DNA from: Tanypteryx hageni
Lineage: Eukaryota; Arthropoda; Insecta; Odonata; Petaluridae
DNA: 64,000 bases
Assembly: GCA_028673005.1 (NCBI GenBank)
Contig: CM054116.1
Coordinates: forward strand, 82,906,572 to 82,970,571
Direction of reading: 5' to 3'
The notes under the pieces were generated by a model. That model worked only from the letters and a program-made list of their open reading frames with translations. It searched no databases and was not told the origin of the DNA. Each line of letters opens with the position of its first letter. Within the stretch, counting starts at the first letter, position 1. The translations under genes were made by a program, and so were the position numbers. This document shows, piece after piece, positions 25,848 through 38,569 of the stretch.

Positions 25848-26370
25848 CTCGCCCTCTGCAATTCTCACGGATAGATCCCTTCCTCGCCCTTTCAACCGAG
25901 ACGAATCGACATCTCCGTGCCTCGGTCAATCTACTGGGAGACACAAATGAAAAAGCGGAGGAGTTAACGGGGGAGACTAAAGGGATCCGAAGTGTGATAG
26001 TGTCGCGCGGAGAGGTTTCCGAGACGCACAGGTGTCGGGATCGTGAGCGCGACGTGTGGAGAAAAGCGCGTGAGCGAGAGGAAGGCTTTTCACCGACTGT
26101 CCGTAAGGCCGACGCCGACGGAACTGATCACGCGGAGGGAAACATTTCGGAAACGGTGAATGAGGGAGATGCGTGGGAGTGCGCAGGCTCCGCCGTCGGG
26201 TGGCGCGGCGGAGGATAAGCGACGGAGCGGGAGAGAGAGAAGCGGCAGATGGAGGGAAGGATGAACCCCCGACGACGGGTGGAAACTCGGATACGCGTCC
26301 GAAGAAATTGAAACCGTTTTCTTTTATGGAAAAGAAGCGTCCATCGGGAGCGAAAGAGGGTGCGCGGTAG
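25848..26370 (-). promoter_or_regulatory. CpG-rich block: likely 5'UTR and promoter of the membrane-protein gene
   Basis: Immediately upstream of the start codon the DNA becomes markedly GC- and CpG-rich (many CGCG, CGGCG and ACGCG motifs) for about 500 bases before returning to AT-rich. This is the only such block joined to a coding exon. No clear TATA box was identified and the transcription start cannot be fixed. Open frames in it on either strand are not supported as genes. Confidence 0.45.
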
Positions 26371-27360
26371 TGCCGAGATTTGATGTCGGTCTCAAAAAAT
26401 CACGACCCTGCTCCGGATTAGTTTCTTCGTCTCACTTCTGTATTGAGTTCGCAAAAGAAAAGCTTATCTCAAACAGGCTATGCCTGTCTGTTTTTTTCAA
26501 GTTCATGTTATTAGTTTAATAATTTCCGACTAAATTTATACGATTGTTATTTTAAACCCGCTTCCGCAAGTTCCTCATCCTTGGCAGTTAAAACTTAATT
26601 TAATTAAAAGTGATATAAAATTTTCAAAACTAAAATGAAATCTGAAAACGTGAGTGCTATAAAATTAAGGATAAAATTCTTCTTCATAAGACCGCATTGG
26701 TCATTTGAATCCTGTTTGCTGGGTCCGCATTTTATTGAATCTGTAATTGCTCTGGAGCAAAATTTTACGCATGCAAACGCAAGTATTCTGCGCGTATGGC
26801 TTCCGAAAATCAAAATATGTATTTATTTTATTTTATATTATTTGACAGCTATTTCAACTGCGAGCCCTTGACACCAATCACCATCATCATCATCACTGAT
26901 AAGTTCAATCGTTTTAAAAATTTCATCGGATAATGCCTGACATCAGTTTAAGTGGTGGGATTGATTTATTAATACCGGATAATTTGGCAAGAGGCTTTCA
27001 CCATCATTCAAAATTCGGTCGCGCCCAACTAATTAGAGTCATAAAGAGTCCGGCGCCATTCTTCCCATTTGCCAAACATCCACTTCGTTTTCGACCGCTT
27101 ATTCAATTTCCGGCGATATTCATTTGTTTTTCTTCAAACGTTTTCCGATTTAATGCGACGGGAGAGGGGAAGGGCGACAGCTTTATTTTTTTTGGAGTAC
27201 TCCAATAACCGACGCATCATCCCCTCCGCTCACGGTCTAACGAGCAGATAACTTTCCCCAAAAAAAAATAATAACGCGTGAACACATTTGTGACGAAGAG
27301 AACAAAGCTTTCGGGTCAAGTGCCCCTTATTCAACTACACAAATCCCATATATATATATA

Positions 27361-27397
<37 letters not shown>

Positions 27398-28317
27398 CCT
27401 TTCCTTTTCCGTAAGTTGTTATATATATAAATATATATATATGGAGTTGGATTTTTCCGTTTTAATGACCCACATTAAAAATCTATCGATTCGCTTCCAG
27501 GACGTTTGGAAATTATATCTCCCCCACCCCTTCCACCTCCCCATTTCTACCTCTCCCCTTTCCCTCCCGATTCCATTTTCCTCCTCCCGCAACGGCCGTC
27601 AGCATTGATCCAAGGAATAAGGTCGCCGAGAACTGATGCCGCGGTGACGCACAGTTTGAGCCGGAGGCAAATGGAAGAGAGGGCGGGTTGGCGTTTGTGC
27701 GGTCACGATGGTTTCGCGGTCGGCGAACAAATCTTAAACTTCGAGAGAGAGGGAGAGAGACCGCTGCTAATGATGGCGTATAAATATTCGTTCTGAGGTG
27801 GACGTGTTTGGTGGTAATTAAAACCGAAACCACCTGGATCAACGGACGTAACGGAAGCAAGCTCTCAGATAGTAGACAACGATAACCGTTTTTTTTTAAT
27901 GTCGCCCCAACTCGGATATAGGTCGAGTGAAATAATTCGTCAGGTTATTAACGAATTTGTGTTTAAAATCCTTTATTACTGTGATATGAAAATATTAAAG
28001 GAGAAATTGCATGGACCGAAATGACGGCATGATGGCGTACACGACTGAGACGTTAATAACAAATACACGAAATAGTTGGGCATCCGTGACCTCTAGTTGC
28101 TACGTCTAGATTTTATAAAAGCGAACATACACAAGCCCTTTGCTGGTGCTGATTACTTGCACCTTCTATTGATACAGTATTACCGAAACAATACCCTCAT
28201 ACGATCGTGCGACACTCTGTTGCCATATGTAATCAAAGCAAATATTGACTTATTTGCTTCGGTTTTTCTGTAAATGACGCGCACAAAACTCGCGGAAGCG
28301 CTTAAGAGTTCTTTTCC
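26371..28317. other. non-coding upstream region
   Basis: No gene supported. A short ATC triplet run at about 26880-26897 may be the tail of a lost retroelement. A CT-rich stretch lies at 27520-27600. The microsatellite is listed separately. Confidence 0.4.
27349..27442. repeat. interrupted (TA)n/(TG)n microsatellite
   Basis: A TA run, a TG run and another TA run, then about 20 bases of unique sequence and a further short TA run. Confidence 0.95.
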
Positions 28318-28536
28318 TTGATCCAACATCAGTCAAGTATGTATCCCAAAAAAAAACTAATCTCCAATCTCCCTAAAAATACATTCCAGACATAATACAC
28401 CCTCAAGATTGCTTTTAAGCTATGCTTTTTCAGCGAAAATATTCAAATACATAAATCGTTAGAATTTATTATATCTGGAATGTTTTTCAAGGGGGATCGG
28501 GTTTTTAGGACACATACTTGACAGATGTTAGATCAA
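28318..28536. mobile_element. foldback MITE, 219 bp
   Basis: The 30-base ends at 28318-28347 and 28507-28536 are inverted copies with 26 of 30 matches (core GTCAAGTATGT). Homology continues inward through AAAAA and ACATTCCAGA-like blocks, so the element folds into a long hairpin. It has no open frame. The flanks show no clear target duplication, so the superfamily is undetermined. Confidence 0.75.
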
Positions 28537-28576
28537 TTAAAGGTACTTAAAAACGCCTCCGAGTTATTAAGTGTGC

Positions 28577-28579
<3 letters not shown>

Positions 28580-28646
<67 letters not shown>
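28580..28646. repeat. (AT)n microsatellite
   Basis: An uninterrupted AT run of about 33 units. Confidence 0.97.
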
Positions 28647-28649
<3 letters not shown>

Positions 28650-28755
28650 AGTCGGTGCTTGCATACTGAAAACGCTTTTAAAAAATCACCCTATAACAAG
28701 ATCTAAACTCGTAAATAAACAAACGCGATCTCCAGGGTAACAACACTTCAGTCAC

Positions 28756-29267
28756 GTGCAAATGCACTTGAAGGCCGAGTCAAACAATGCAAAAATCCGA
28801 GATGAACAATGCCAGCTATCCTAGAAACTTCCTTTTTTTAAAAGTCGAAAAACCGGAGAAAATCGAATATAGACTTAAAATATGAGCAAATACGAATTAA
28901 ACAACAGAATCGGAGGTAAAAATAAGAATCTTCATTTTTTTATGCGTAAAATGATATAAATCTCGAGTCTCGATTGTAAGATATATTTAAATGTTAAAGA
29001 ATAATGGCCTACACGTCGGATTTTAGCCGATTACGTGTTAATCAAATGCAATAACGGAAGCTATCCTGGTATCAAACCCATGCCTTTCCGGCCGACGAAT
29101 TTTCACTTAAAACCTGTAGGAGTTCGTGAAGGGTATTCAAGCGAAAGATTTCTCGAAATCGAACCGACCGTTCCCGGTTTATTTGCGTTCATGCCGGGAG
29201 GCTTCAGACGCAGGCAAGGACGCACGCAGAGACGCAGGCAGAGACGCAGCGGTTATAATACATTATA
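28756..29267 (-). repeat. dispersed repeat R1, copy C
   Basis: Matches, in the opposite orientation, two tandem copies at 54111-55085. Shared blocks include GTGCAAATGCAC near one end, TTAAACAACAGAATCGGAG, CAAATGCAATAACGGAAG and an ACGCAGGCA-rich stretch near the other end. The end at 29267 aligns with a Helitron-like TC start in copy A. The frames over it contain stops and indels between copies, so no protein is supported. Confidence 0.8.
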
Positions 29268-29315
29268 TGCTTATGGGAATAAACTTGATGTTAATTCGAT
29301 TAAAGAAAAATGAAA

Positions 29316-29502
29316 AAAATATATTTCCGTAACTCGAATTTTCTATAACTCGAATTATTTTTGCTTTCCCATGCGATTCGAGTTATAGAAGTTACCATGT
29401 ACATATACAAATATTTAAAAATATATTTCCATAACTTGAATTTTCTATTACTCAAATAATTATTACTTTTCCTTGAGATTCGAGTTATGGAAGATCAACT
29501 CT
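29316..29502. repeat. two tandem ~102-bp units with internal hairpin
   Basis: Unit 1 (29316-29417) and unit 2 (29418 to about 29502) both start AAAATATATTTCC. Unit 1 contains a perfect 15-base inverted repeat, TTCTATAACTCGAAT (29341-29355) and ATTCGAGTTATAGAA (29376-29390), with a 20-base loop. In unit 2 the stem is partly decayed. The repeated ACTCGAAT/ATTCGAGT motifs resemble terminal repeats of pogo/Tigger-like transposons, but this is inference. Confidence 0.7.
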
Positions 29503-29779
29503 AATTCGTTATGTCGGCATTAATTTCCATTAAAATCATTAAATCACTGCAATCGTAACGTATAATATCAGATCCCTTTAAAAGCATTGATGTTGTTGCC
29601 ATAGTATTTAAAAAATTTCATTGTTGAAAAGGAAAAAATTCACACTTTTTCCGATTAAAAGCAGATATTTACTCTAATTCGGTGGGTGTTTGAATTCTGC
29701 CTTCAAAAATTAAGAACTCCGTTCTTTTACATAGGCAAATATTCTTTTCACGAATTCTTATTTCAATTTTAAGTAATTT

Positions 29780-30034
29780 AAAAATGCATTTTAGAAAGCC
29801 TTGCACTGAATCCCATGCTTTTGTTATGGAGTATTGAAATGGAACATTGGGGGTTAAAAAGACCCCTTAAATATTAACTGTTTTGTGATTTACGATTTTT
29901 CTTGTCGGTTGTACCACTCGATCTACGTACATGCCAAATTTCAGATTTTTAGCCCTTCTATTAGTACCTAAGATATCTGTGTCACTCAGTCGGTCAGTGA
30001 GTAAGTGGGGCACATGTAGGTATATTATTATAGA
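29780..30034 (-). mobile_element. Helitron 5' end (element A)
   Basis: On the minus strand the sequence begins A|TCTATAATAATATACC, followed by a stretch with repeated CACTGACCGACTGAG, a common form of arthropod Helitron 5' ends. The extent toward lower coordinates is uncertain: no matching hairpin plus CTRR was found, so 29780 is only a limit of what I inspected. Confidence 0.6.
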
Positions 30035-30036
30035 TA

Positions 30037-30066
30037 CTAGGTAGATGCCCGTTGAAATTCAACGGG
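30037..30066 (-). mobile_element. Helitron 3' end (element B)
   Basis: On the minus strand there is a perfect 9-bp hairpin, CCCGTTGAA/TTCAACGGG, with a one-base loop (30048-30066). Seven bases follow, then CTAG (30037-30040) and a T. Hairpin, short spacer, CTRR and a 3' flanking T are the hallmarks of a Helitron terminus. The element would extend to higher coordinates; its 5' end is not fixed. Confidence 0.75.
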
Positions 30067-30193
30067 AAAGTTCTTTTAAGAAATTTCATGAATAGATCGA
30101 ACCACTTAGGTATATAATATTATTACATATGTGTGAAACCATGGTTACAATTCATTCAAGTTTATGTACGTACGAACTTACATTCAAAATTGT

Positions 30194-30263
<70 letters not shown>

Positions 30264-30270
30264 TACATAT
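30194..30270. repeat. (GT)n(AT)n microsatellite
   Basis: A short GT run passes into a long AT run and ends in ATAC units. Confidence 0.95.
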
Positions 30271-33200
30271 GAATTCCAGAGGAAAGAACATGAGATTTGA
30301 GCGAAAAGCACTAACTATGGGAGCATTAATTTCACTCATCTGCACGGATACAAAAGATTTAATCAGCGACCCCCTCCGTCTCTTTTTGCCACCCTCAAGC
30401 ACTCCAGCACTCTTACAATGGCTTTACCACACACATTGCGGCTAAATCCCAGACAAAAGGCGTAACATTATCTAGCAAACCGCTCCATGTGCCAACGGCC
30501 TGCATCTTATCTTCGCCTAGCTAAACGTAATGGGCCCAAAAAGCTGGACTCTACAAAAAAACACCTCATCTGGTCTCATCTTCCAGCGTTATCACGCGCT
30601 CGTAAACGGACACACACACACAAATGCACGCACACTCAAATACGCGCACGCTCAGAACGAACCGTCCCCACGTACGCCAAGAGATCCGCTCAAGGTCGGA
30701 AAGCATACTTTCACTTTTTGTTTGCGTTCCGAAGGATTCGCCTATTCTACCCCTGTTCGCTTCCAGTTATCGAAAAGTGGTTTCTTTTTTTTCATATCCC
30801 TCTTTCCTTTCTCTCTGCCAACTCCCTCACTTCATTTTTTTGTGCGGTCTAGACGCCGCATTAATTTAATGTCTCGTATCGCAAGGTCTTAAAAGTCCTA
30901 GGGAACCCTTTAGTTTTATCTATTCCGTTCTAAATGGTCATAGAAAATACGGCCTCCGAAAAAAATCCGTGTTTAGAGGGAAGAATTTAGATGGTATTTA
31001 TGCCGTGATATATAATGATAGCTCTGCGTTTTTTCAATCCATTCCACGTTTTATTGAGATTAAGATGGGTGATTGTTTTATTTGCTGAATCCAAAGGTAA
31101 CCTATTTTCAATTTCAATATATTCCCTTTACTGCTGTTTAATCTACATTATCCCATATTAGAGGCAATACTTAACGGTATATCCTATCTCTTTTTACTTG
31201 AAAATTCCAGAAATCTTCCTCTCCTCTGGATAAATAAAGTTCCCAAAGTCGGCGGAAGTAAGTAATTTCCCTCCATTGAGGATTATCCCGTTTTTATCCT
31301 TTTACGACGCACTTGGTTCCACCTAGATCCTTTGGCGGAATAAGTTGGAAGGTTTAATCACTCACGGTGTAGTTTTGATTACTGTTTACCGAGGTTATAG
31401 CGTCAAATAAATTTAACCCTTTCTTAAAGTAGTGGAACTGAGTCAACAGACCCACGACTGTAATATCGTTTTTGTGTTGTATAATCACGAAGGAACGGAC
31501 AGTTTTTTTTCGAAAAAGAGTAATGCGTAAATTTTCAATTCGTAAATTGTTTCGCAAGTACGAGAAACTACCTGGATATATAAGGATAATTGCTTTCCTT
31601 AAAACAAAGAACTATATACCTACTAATATTTACACATCATAACTCTACTGGAATAACATATGACTTTATGTTTTCTAATTCTAAGCCCGACGGATTAAAT
31701 GTTATAATAAATTATAGCAAGTGAGGGAATAATTGCAGAGCAAATTACATAAGGCGCTTCTTTTCTTGCTTTAGGGTTATACTGAACTCAAATTAAACCG
31801 GACAGATAATCCGGTTGTTAAAATATTTTTTTCAAATTACAAAAAATCGAAAAGAACATAATTTCTGAACAAGGTCAAATTCAGTTATTAATAACATTGT
31901 CGTTTTACTAAATAATGTTCGTCTGTACCGCGGTTAAAGTGGATGTGACAGCAATCCGATCTCTATCACACGTTTGCCTCGTGTAGTACGAGCGACTATA
32001 TTCGTATTGACTCGCATATATTTTACGACTAAGTGGAACAAGTCAAAACATGTTATAGTGCTAAATAGTCACAAAATGATGAATACTTCAATGAATAAAA
32101 TATTACACGCTCTCAACCCATTTATGCTCACTAGGCCGTTATCGACCAACTTATTATTTCTTCTTTTACCTTTGACAACGACAATAATATGATGATTTGT
32201 CATCGGCGTCCCGGTTGCTAACTTTTCCCAATTCGAACACTGGGATTATGACGTCATCATAAGATTATATATTTGGCTAAGATTGACGGCCTCGTAATGT
32301 AATCTATAAATTCCCATTAAAGGCATTAATCAATCCTATGTAATAATTTGTTTTCCGTTTAATATCAGCGGCAGTTGGTGTTTCCCATTGTTAAAAACCG
32401 GAAAATTTTCTCTCCTTTTTGGATTAAAAGCAATTGTTCACTCTCATTCAACACAGATTTGAATATTATTTTTTTATATAAAGCTGTCTTTTAACTATAG
32501 AACTGTTTATGTCCCGAGCTCATATTTTAAATTTAACTAATTTTAAAATGTGAATACTTCGCCGACATCATGCTGTTCTTATGGGGTAGAAATGAAACAA
32601 AGGGCTCAGAAAAAGACGCCGATTACTCTCCAGCAGCTGATCCAAGACCCACCTAATTTCCGTCGTGCCTAGCTCTCATGTAGAACGCCCTATATTGAAA
32701 ATTTTACTTTCTTTTCAGAGATATTGCCCGAACAGATGGACGGACGGATATACAAACCGAATACATATATAAAACGATTATTTTAGAAAACGAAAGCGCT
32801 ACAAATCAGGCTATACTACAGTTGAGAGGTAAAGTTGTATTGGTAATTTATTTTACACTATTTTACTTGTTACGAAAATGGAGAATTTTTAATTTTTTTA
32901 GGCAGTAAATTATCTTTCTGGTTATTTTGTCGGCGAAAACGTTATAGAACTAAACCTAACCAATTTTTATAATAAATAAAAGAGGATATTATGGCGTAGA
33001 TAACCGATAACTTGAAATTCTAGCTCCAAACCGTAAAAGCGAGGACTTAGAAAAGACCAGTAATGCTAAGTGAAAAAACTTAAGAGACCAGTATCGCTAA
33101 ATACGTATTTCAAGAACCAAGCTCTCATCATCAGTAGATGGAATAAAAAAAATCAACTGTACCTACAGTTCTCAAATAATTTCGATAAGAAATAAATAGT

Positions 33201-34267
33201 ACCTACGGTCTATGATTATAGAAACACACATTAAAGCAGCCTCTTCTGTACGTCTTGAAAATTTACGGGATTCAAAAGTTTCCATTAATTTTTGAACGTT
33301 TAAAATCGATTCGCAAACGTCGTTATTGCGATACAAAATGCTCGAAATGGTTATTGGAGTCGTTTTTTTCGAAATTTTGCCCAAATCGCGCTGTTTTACA
33401 TTTTAGGAATAAAAACGCGTTTTTCCCAATGCTACAAAAGTATCGGAAGGTTTTCTTCTTTCTTTTAAATTCAATCGTTTATATGTAACGGATTGAAATG
33501 TTTTTCATCCAGCTATCTGCGCCATTATTTTGTATCACTGCAATTTTCAACATCGGCGGAAATGGATAAAAGCACATTTTCCCCGAGATGAACGCTCCAT
33601 AATGAAATTTCAGTCTTCAATACGCCCGCAGCAAATGATTCGTATCCAAAAATAAAAACTTCCGACAAATTTTGGGATTGAAAAAACGGATTGAACAATG
33701 AAAATCTGATGCATTTGAAATTCTGAATTCGTGGAAGAGATCAGATTAGAGATGCGCTTGGAGTTGCTTTAGAGTTTTCGTTAATGGTGCAAACAACCGC
33801 GCTTCCGAACTACGGCGATTTTGGATGTGGTATAGAAATTTAGAATGTTTGAGCAATATTGAACTTTTGCGTAGCTGAATTTAATGCCAGAGCGGATGAG
33901 AAAACGCTGATAGTTTGTTTTGAGCATGATTACGAACCTATTCGGTGAAATTCACTTCGTCGAATTCGGAATTAGTTTGCGCACGAAATTGATTGCACGC
34001 TATTTCAATTTATTCCGCAACTGATTACGACAATTTCAGTTTTAATCTGCGTACATTTCTTCCATAATATGTCGAATGTTGATTGTCATTTGAGATTCGG
34101 CAACGAGCCTTTATTTTCTCTTAGTTCAAAGGCATTTTCCTGATTTTCACGAGAAAAGTAACTCGTACGACGTCTTTCCATTTCATAAAGTCTTTTTTTC
34201 GTTAAGCAAGAAGGAAAAATCGCGAATTTCAGAATGCTCTCGAGGGGAGGAAATTGAGGGCAGAGTG
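30271..34267. other. non-coding, nothing firm
   Basis: No gene supported. Around 32600-32800 a block ending GGACGGACGGATATAC, then an AT-rich stretch, resembles the inverted 5' end of a Helitron and could be the other end of element B, but the flanking base does not fit. Confidence 0.35.
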
Positions 34268-34329
34268 AGATGAGAGAGAGAGAGAGGTGAAAGAGAGAGA
34301 GAGAGGGTGGGGGGGAGGGGGGAGGGGGG
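34268..34329. repeat. (GA)n and G-rich simple repeat
   Basis: Two GA runs are followed by a series of G runs separated by single A or T bases. Confidence 0.9.
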
Positions 34330-35837
34330 AACTGCGACTCTAGCTAATGTGCACCTACCGGCCGTGTGAAAAGACAGATGCCGTCAGGAAACAAGAGAAG
34401 GTACCCAGACCGCTCCCTCGATGAATTCGCTCGTTCGCCCCGGAAACCCGCAGAGGGCACGGTTTTTTTCCAACGGAAATCTCCCGAAAAAAGTAAACCT
34501 CTCTTTCTTACGTTCCATCCATTTTTTACCTCCTCCACTCCCGCTTTCGGATGAGGACAGCGACGCCAAGGGAAGTGAGGCAAAAAGACAAAGCCACAGT
34601 GTCATGGATGAGAAACGAGTGTGGCCAGAGAGGTCTTCGTCTCCCTCTTTATTAAAACGATTTCATTTTTTCTTCGAGAAATGGAGAGATGTACAGAGAG
34701 AAGGGAGAGAAAGGCAGAGTTGGTGAAGGGCGAGAGAGAGAAACAAAATATAGCACTGTCGCTTGGGAGTACAAAATAGTTGCGGGTTACATTTTCTGGA
34801 AGAGAATCTCTACGAGAACGAAGAAATAGTTGACAAGAACTGAAAAATAAACAGGAAAAACCGAAAAGCGACAAAATAACATATTCGCCTATTTTCTTAC
34901 GTTAAGGATCGCTATAAACGAATTCCTATTCTAAGAACAATATGCAAATGTGGGCTATGCTTATTCGTAATTCTTTGTCGGTAAAATATTTATTATATTA
35001 AAAAATTATCTACCATCCAATTCATGTCGTCTTAACCTGTTGTTAGTTGTATCATCACAACAAAAAATCTCTACCAAAGAAAATCGTTCTTTCCTAACGA
35101 TTAATTTCCAGAATTGTTATTCTGGCTTTTTCATAATATGTGGAGTGTTTCAATAGTTCATATATGGCACTGCTCTACGTAGGGTTAAATGTTCTGGATA
35201 GGGAAAGATTATTTTAATGGCTTGAAGATAGACGAAGGTGAATTACGTTACGAGAGTGAGAAATCAAAGGACGGCTATCTGGTGATCAACATTTTTCGTC
35301 TCTTAATCATAACCTTAATAATTAATTGGTTGAGAGGAAGAGGAAATATAATATCGCGATTTTGTTCATTCTTCTCGAAATACATTCACGTTACCGCGCG
35401 GGCTTGCCCAAATATTCAATGCATTTGGCAATTGATTACATTAAAATATATATTGTACGTACTCGCGTATGTTCTGAAGAAGTACTGAAATTATTCCTTC
35501 CTTCTTGACGGTGATTTAAGTTCCTCTATTCAGTAATCACGGAGGGCATTAAGAAATCTAAAATCTTGCACGGACCCTTTAATTAACATTTTCTTAATAT
35601 AAATTTATTAAATGACTCTTTTGAATCCTTTCGCGTTATTGAAGACCTTGCTTTCCTTCGAGTTCTAAGACTTTCGCATCGTCTGATCAATCGCAATCAA
35701 AATCTATTCATACTGTGGCTTTCCAAGTACACCTTTTAAGTAATAAAAGTTATCGAAAAATTAAAATTTAGTAAAACAAGTTACCTGAAATTTTTATAAA
35801 TTTCAATAAATATTATACCGTTTTTATTCTACTAAAG
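34330..35837. other. non-coding, nothing recognised
   Basis: A CpG-richer patch at 34350-34600 has open frames on both strands but none with a recognisable domain. The rest is AT-rich. Confidence 0.4.
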
Positions 35838-36141
35838 CAGTGGTGGACAACCTTTCCTACGTGGTGGGCCACATTGGTGGTAGCGAATTCTTCGACGGGC
35901 CGCATTGCAAGTTATCAATGCTTCGGCGGATCGGATGTGAATTTAAAGTGAAAATCAAGGCTAAATTATGTTTTTAGGTTAACATTTCAATAGCAGGTGT
36001 TTATTGTCGTAATTTGAATGTATATGATATGAATTTCTGTGTTGACTTTTACGGATTTCTTTTTAATCACAGCTTCGCGGGCCGCATAAAACGCTATCGG
36101 GGGGCGTGTGAGGTCTGCGGGCTGTATGTTGTTCGCCACTG
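35838..36141. mobile_element. non-autonomous hAT element with perfect 8-bp target duplication
   Basis: The 304-base element starts CAGTGGTGGACAACCT and ends, inverted, CAGTGGCGAACAACAT (13 of 16). It is flanked on both sides by TACTAAAG, a perfect 8-bp target-site duplication. Sub-terminal GGGCC and GCGGGCC(G)-like blocks are typical of a very widespread hAT family. The 121-codon frame crossing it is not a gene. Confidence 0.92.
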
Positions 36142-37544
36142 TACTAAAGGAATAATCACCGCTAAAAAAATTAAATTCTCGAAATTTCATTTACGCAACT
36201 CAATAGCTTTTAATTTCGACACTTTGTCAGCCATCCATAAACAATTCTTTCATTCCGATAATTCAAGACAATATCAACACCAAACTACTCGAAACTTTTC
36301 ACGAATTTATCGGTTAGTCACCAAGAAAAATACGCATTTTTTAGAATCAGAGCGAGGGAAAGAAATGAATTGGCTTTGACATAAAAGTAGAATGACTCTC
36401 CAAGTGTGCGAAATAAACCACCGTGAAGGTGAAATAATAAAAATGGTTCCGTGTGGCGCTCTCTGGCGACGGGATACGTATGAACGCACACATTTACACA
36501 CACACACATGAGCAGAATGAAGTAATACGAAAAATAAAAAGAAATTGGGTTACGCTGGGGAAAAATATAGAGAGAGAATGAGTGGAGGGAGTTCGCTCTG
36601 AGACCCGCTGGATCAACTGCCGTATACTTCAGCCGTCGAACTCAGGGTCGAGGTGGAAGGGAGGTGTCGCCTATCTTTAGTACCGGTAAAACATCGCCGG
36701 GAATTTGTGCGAAATGTCGCCGAACACGATAAAAAATCGCCGAACCGAGTGACCCATTTCGAGAGAAAAATAGGTGGGGAAATATATATGTACGAATAAA
36801 TCGATTTGACCGAACTGCGCAGTAACTCTTCCAAATTGAGTGTGCAATGGATGTTTAAGGATGTGTGTGTGTTTCCTATTAATCTACATTTGAAATCTGC
36901 TTGACTTGGATTTACGGAAGTGGAAGAGGCGGATCGATAGAATAAATAAAGACGTTACATGAATTCCTGTTTATTTACTGCAACTAGATAACCAGGTATA
37001 ACGGCATATAGCCAGATGATAAGAAATGAGCGCGTAGGACAAAATGTTACAATTTAACATCCAATGGAATTCATATAAAGACAACAAAGGCTTATTTAAA
37101 ATGCATTTGAGCATTAGCGATAAGTCTCAAATGAAGATATATTTTCGTTTTTAGCAAAGAAAAAATAAGTTTGGTTAGAAAGAAAGCGTTCTAAAAAATT
37201 ATTTCTTTGTCAAAAGCATAACGAATTTTTTTATTTACGAGAATATAGACGCATGCACAAATGTATAAAAGGCTACAAATCGATTTAGGATCCCCTTAAT
37301 ACACCACAACCATCGCATTGCGCCAATGAAAGTTAATGAACTAATCTTCGGCAAACCAATTCCATGACCGAAGGAGTTGTTTCGATTTATCGCCATCTCC
37401 ATTATATGACCAAAATCAGTGAAGAACAAACAATGACCTCAACTTGCGGCTTCACTGTTTATATATTCACCCGCATTTATTTTATCGAGACGCATTTGAC
37501 CCGGATGAAAACTCTACAAATGAAGCAACGTACCGATTAAGCAA
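36142..37544. other. non-coding, nothing recognised
   Basis: A short CA run lies at about 36487-36508. No supported gene or element. Confidence 0.45.
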
Positions 37545-38075
37545 TCTAATATATAAAAAGCAAAAATCGAAAGCCCCCTTCTAACCAAAATATCTCCGGA
37601 AAAAACCAACCGATTTTAATCAATCTTTTTTTAGGCGACAGGGCAGGTAGGTTTGGATACCACTCCCTCCACTCTCGCGCAGCACAGCCCTGGTGAGAAA
37701 TCCGTTTCTGTCTGTCTGCAAATATGTTCACTTATAACTCGAGAATGGTTCAACCGATTTGCACCATTCTTTTACTAATTTGTTCAGCATTACAACGAAC
37801 AGATTTACGTAAAAAATACAGAATATACAGTGTGTTTAAGGTAAATGACGATTTTACCTATAGTGTAAATACGTTTCACGTACAAAAAACATATGAATAT
37901 ACAGTCTGATCGAAAGCTATGACATTTTTTCAAGAACCACTTTACGGAACAAAATACTTCTCTGTAGGTAATTTTTAGGAGCAACGCTTTTATGTTGAGC
38001 GCGCGGGCGTTGTGAGGGTATATAAGTTTGTACAATCCTAAATCGCACCCGGACAACGCCGGGACACACAACTAG
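37545..38075 (+). mobile_element. complete short non-autonomous Helitron
   Basis: The 531-base element begins TC directly after a host A (A|TCTAATATATAAAAAGC) and ends CTAG directly before a host T (38076). A GC hairpin, CCCGG-ACAACG-CCGGG (38048-38063), lies 8 bases before CTAG. A TCTGTCTGTCTG run lies at about 37706. All structural marks of a Helitron are present: TC start, 3' hairpin, CTRR end, insertion between A and T, no terminal inverted repeats and no target duplication. There is no Rep/helicase coding sequence, so it would depend on an autonomous relative. Confidence 0.85.
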
Positions 38076-38569
38076 TACTGAATAAAACTTGACACTGACA
38101 TGTATTTGATTTCGGGAGATTTCATAGTTTTCTGTTGCGAACTTTATTAACCGTTTTCCTAATTTTTCACTAGGCACGCCATTTTATTTTAATGCACAAT
38201 TTTTAGACAAAAGAGGAAGGAAAAACCACCCCAAAAGATACTCCAGTAATCGAGATATTTAATTTTTTTGGGAAACCAAACTATTCACGAAAAGAGGAGA
38301 GGTGCTGGATGGCGAGGGAGAGTGGCCGCATATTTTTAAATATGAACGCGATAAAAAATACGTATCTTTTCCGTGTTGTGCGAGGAAAAAAATATTTAAA
38401 GGACTCCGTTCCTCCGTACCCTCTCTTCACATACAACCAACCACCTGCCGTGAATTTCCGAACAATTCTCTCCGGAATCAAAACCTCAAACATACAGGAA
38501 ATGCTTCTCCACGTCGGTAGATGTCGTCGAAAAAAAAGGGAGTGAAGGTTTTTTTCAAACGTCCGTAGA

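Noticed and set aside
25848..25895. Extension of the membrane-protein start to an upstream TTG
   Set aside because: The next in-frame ATG has good context and eukaryotic starts at TTG are not expected; an in-frame TGA lies just upstream.
35987..36379. Open frames across the 35.8 kb hAT element
   Set aside because: They cross the element boundary and the target duplication; no protein similarity.
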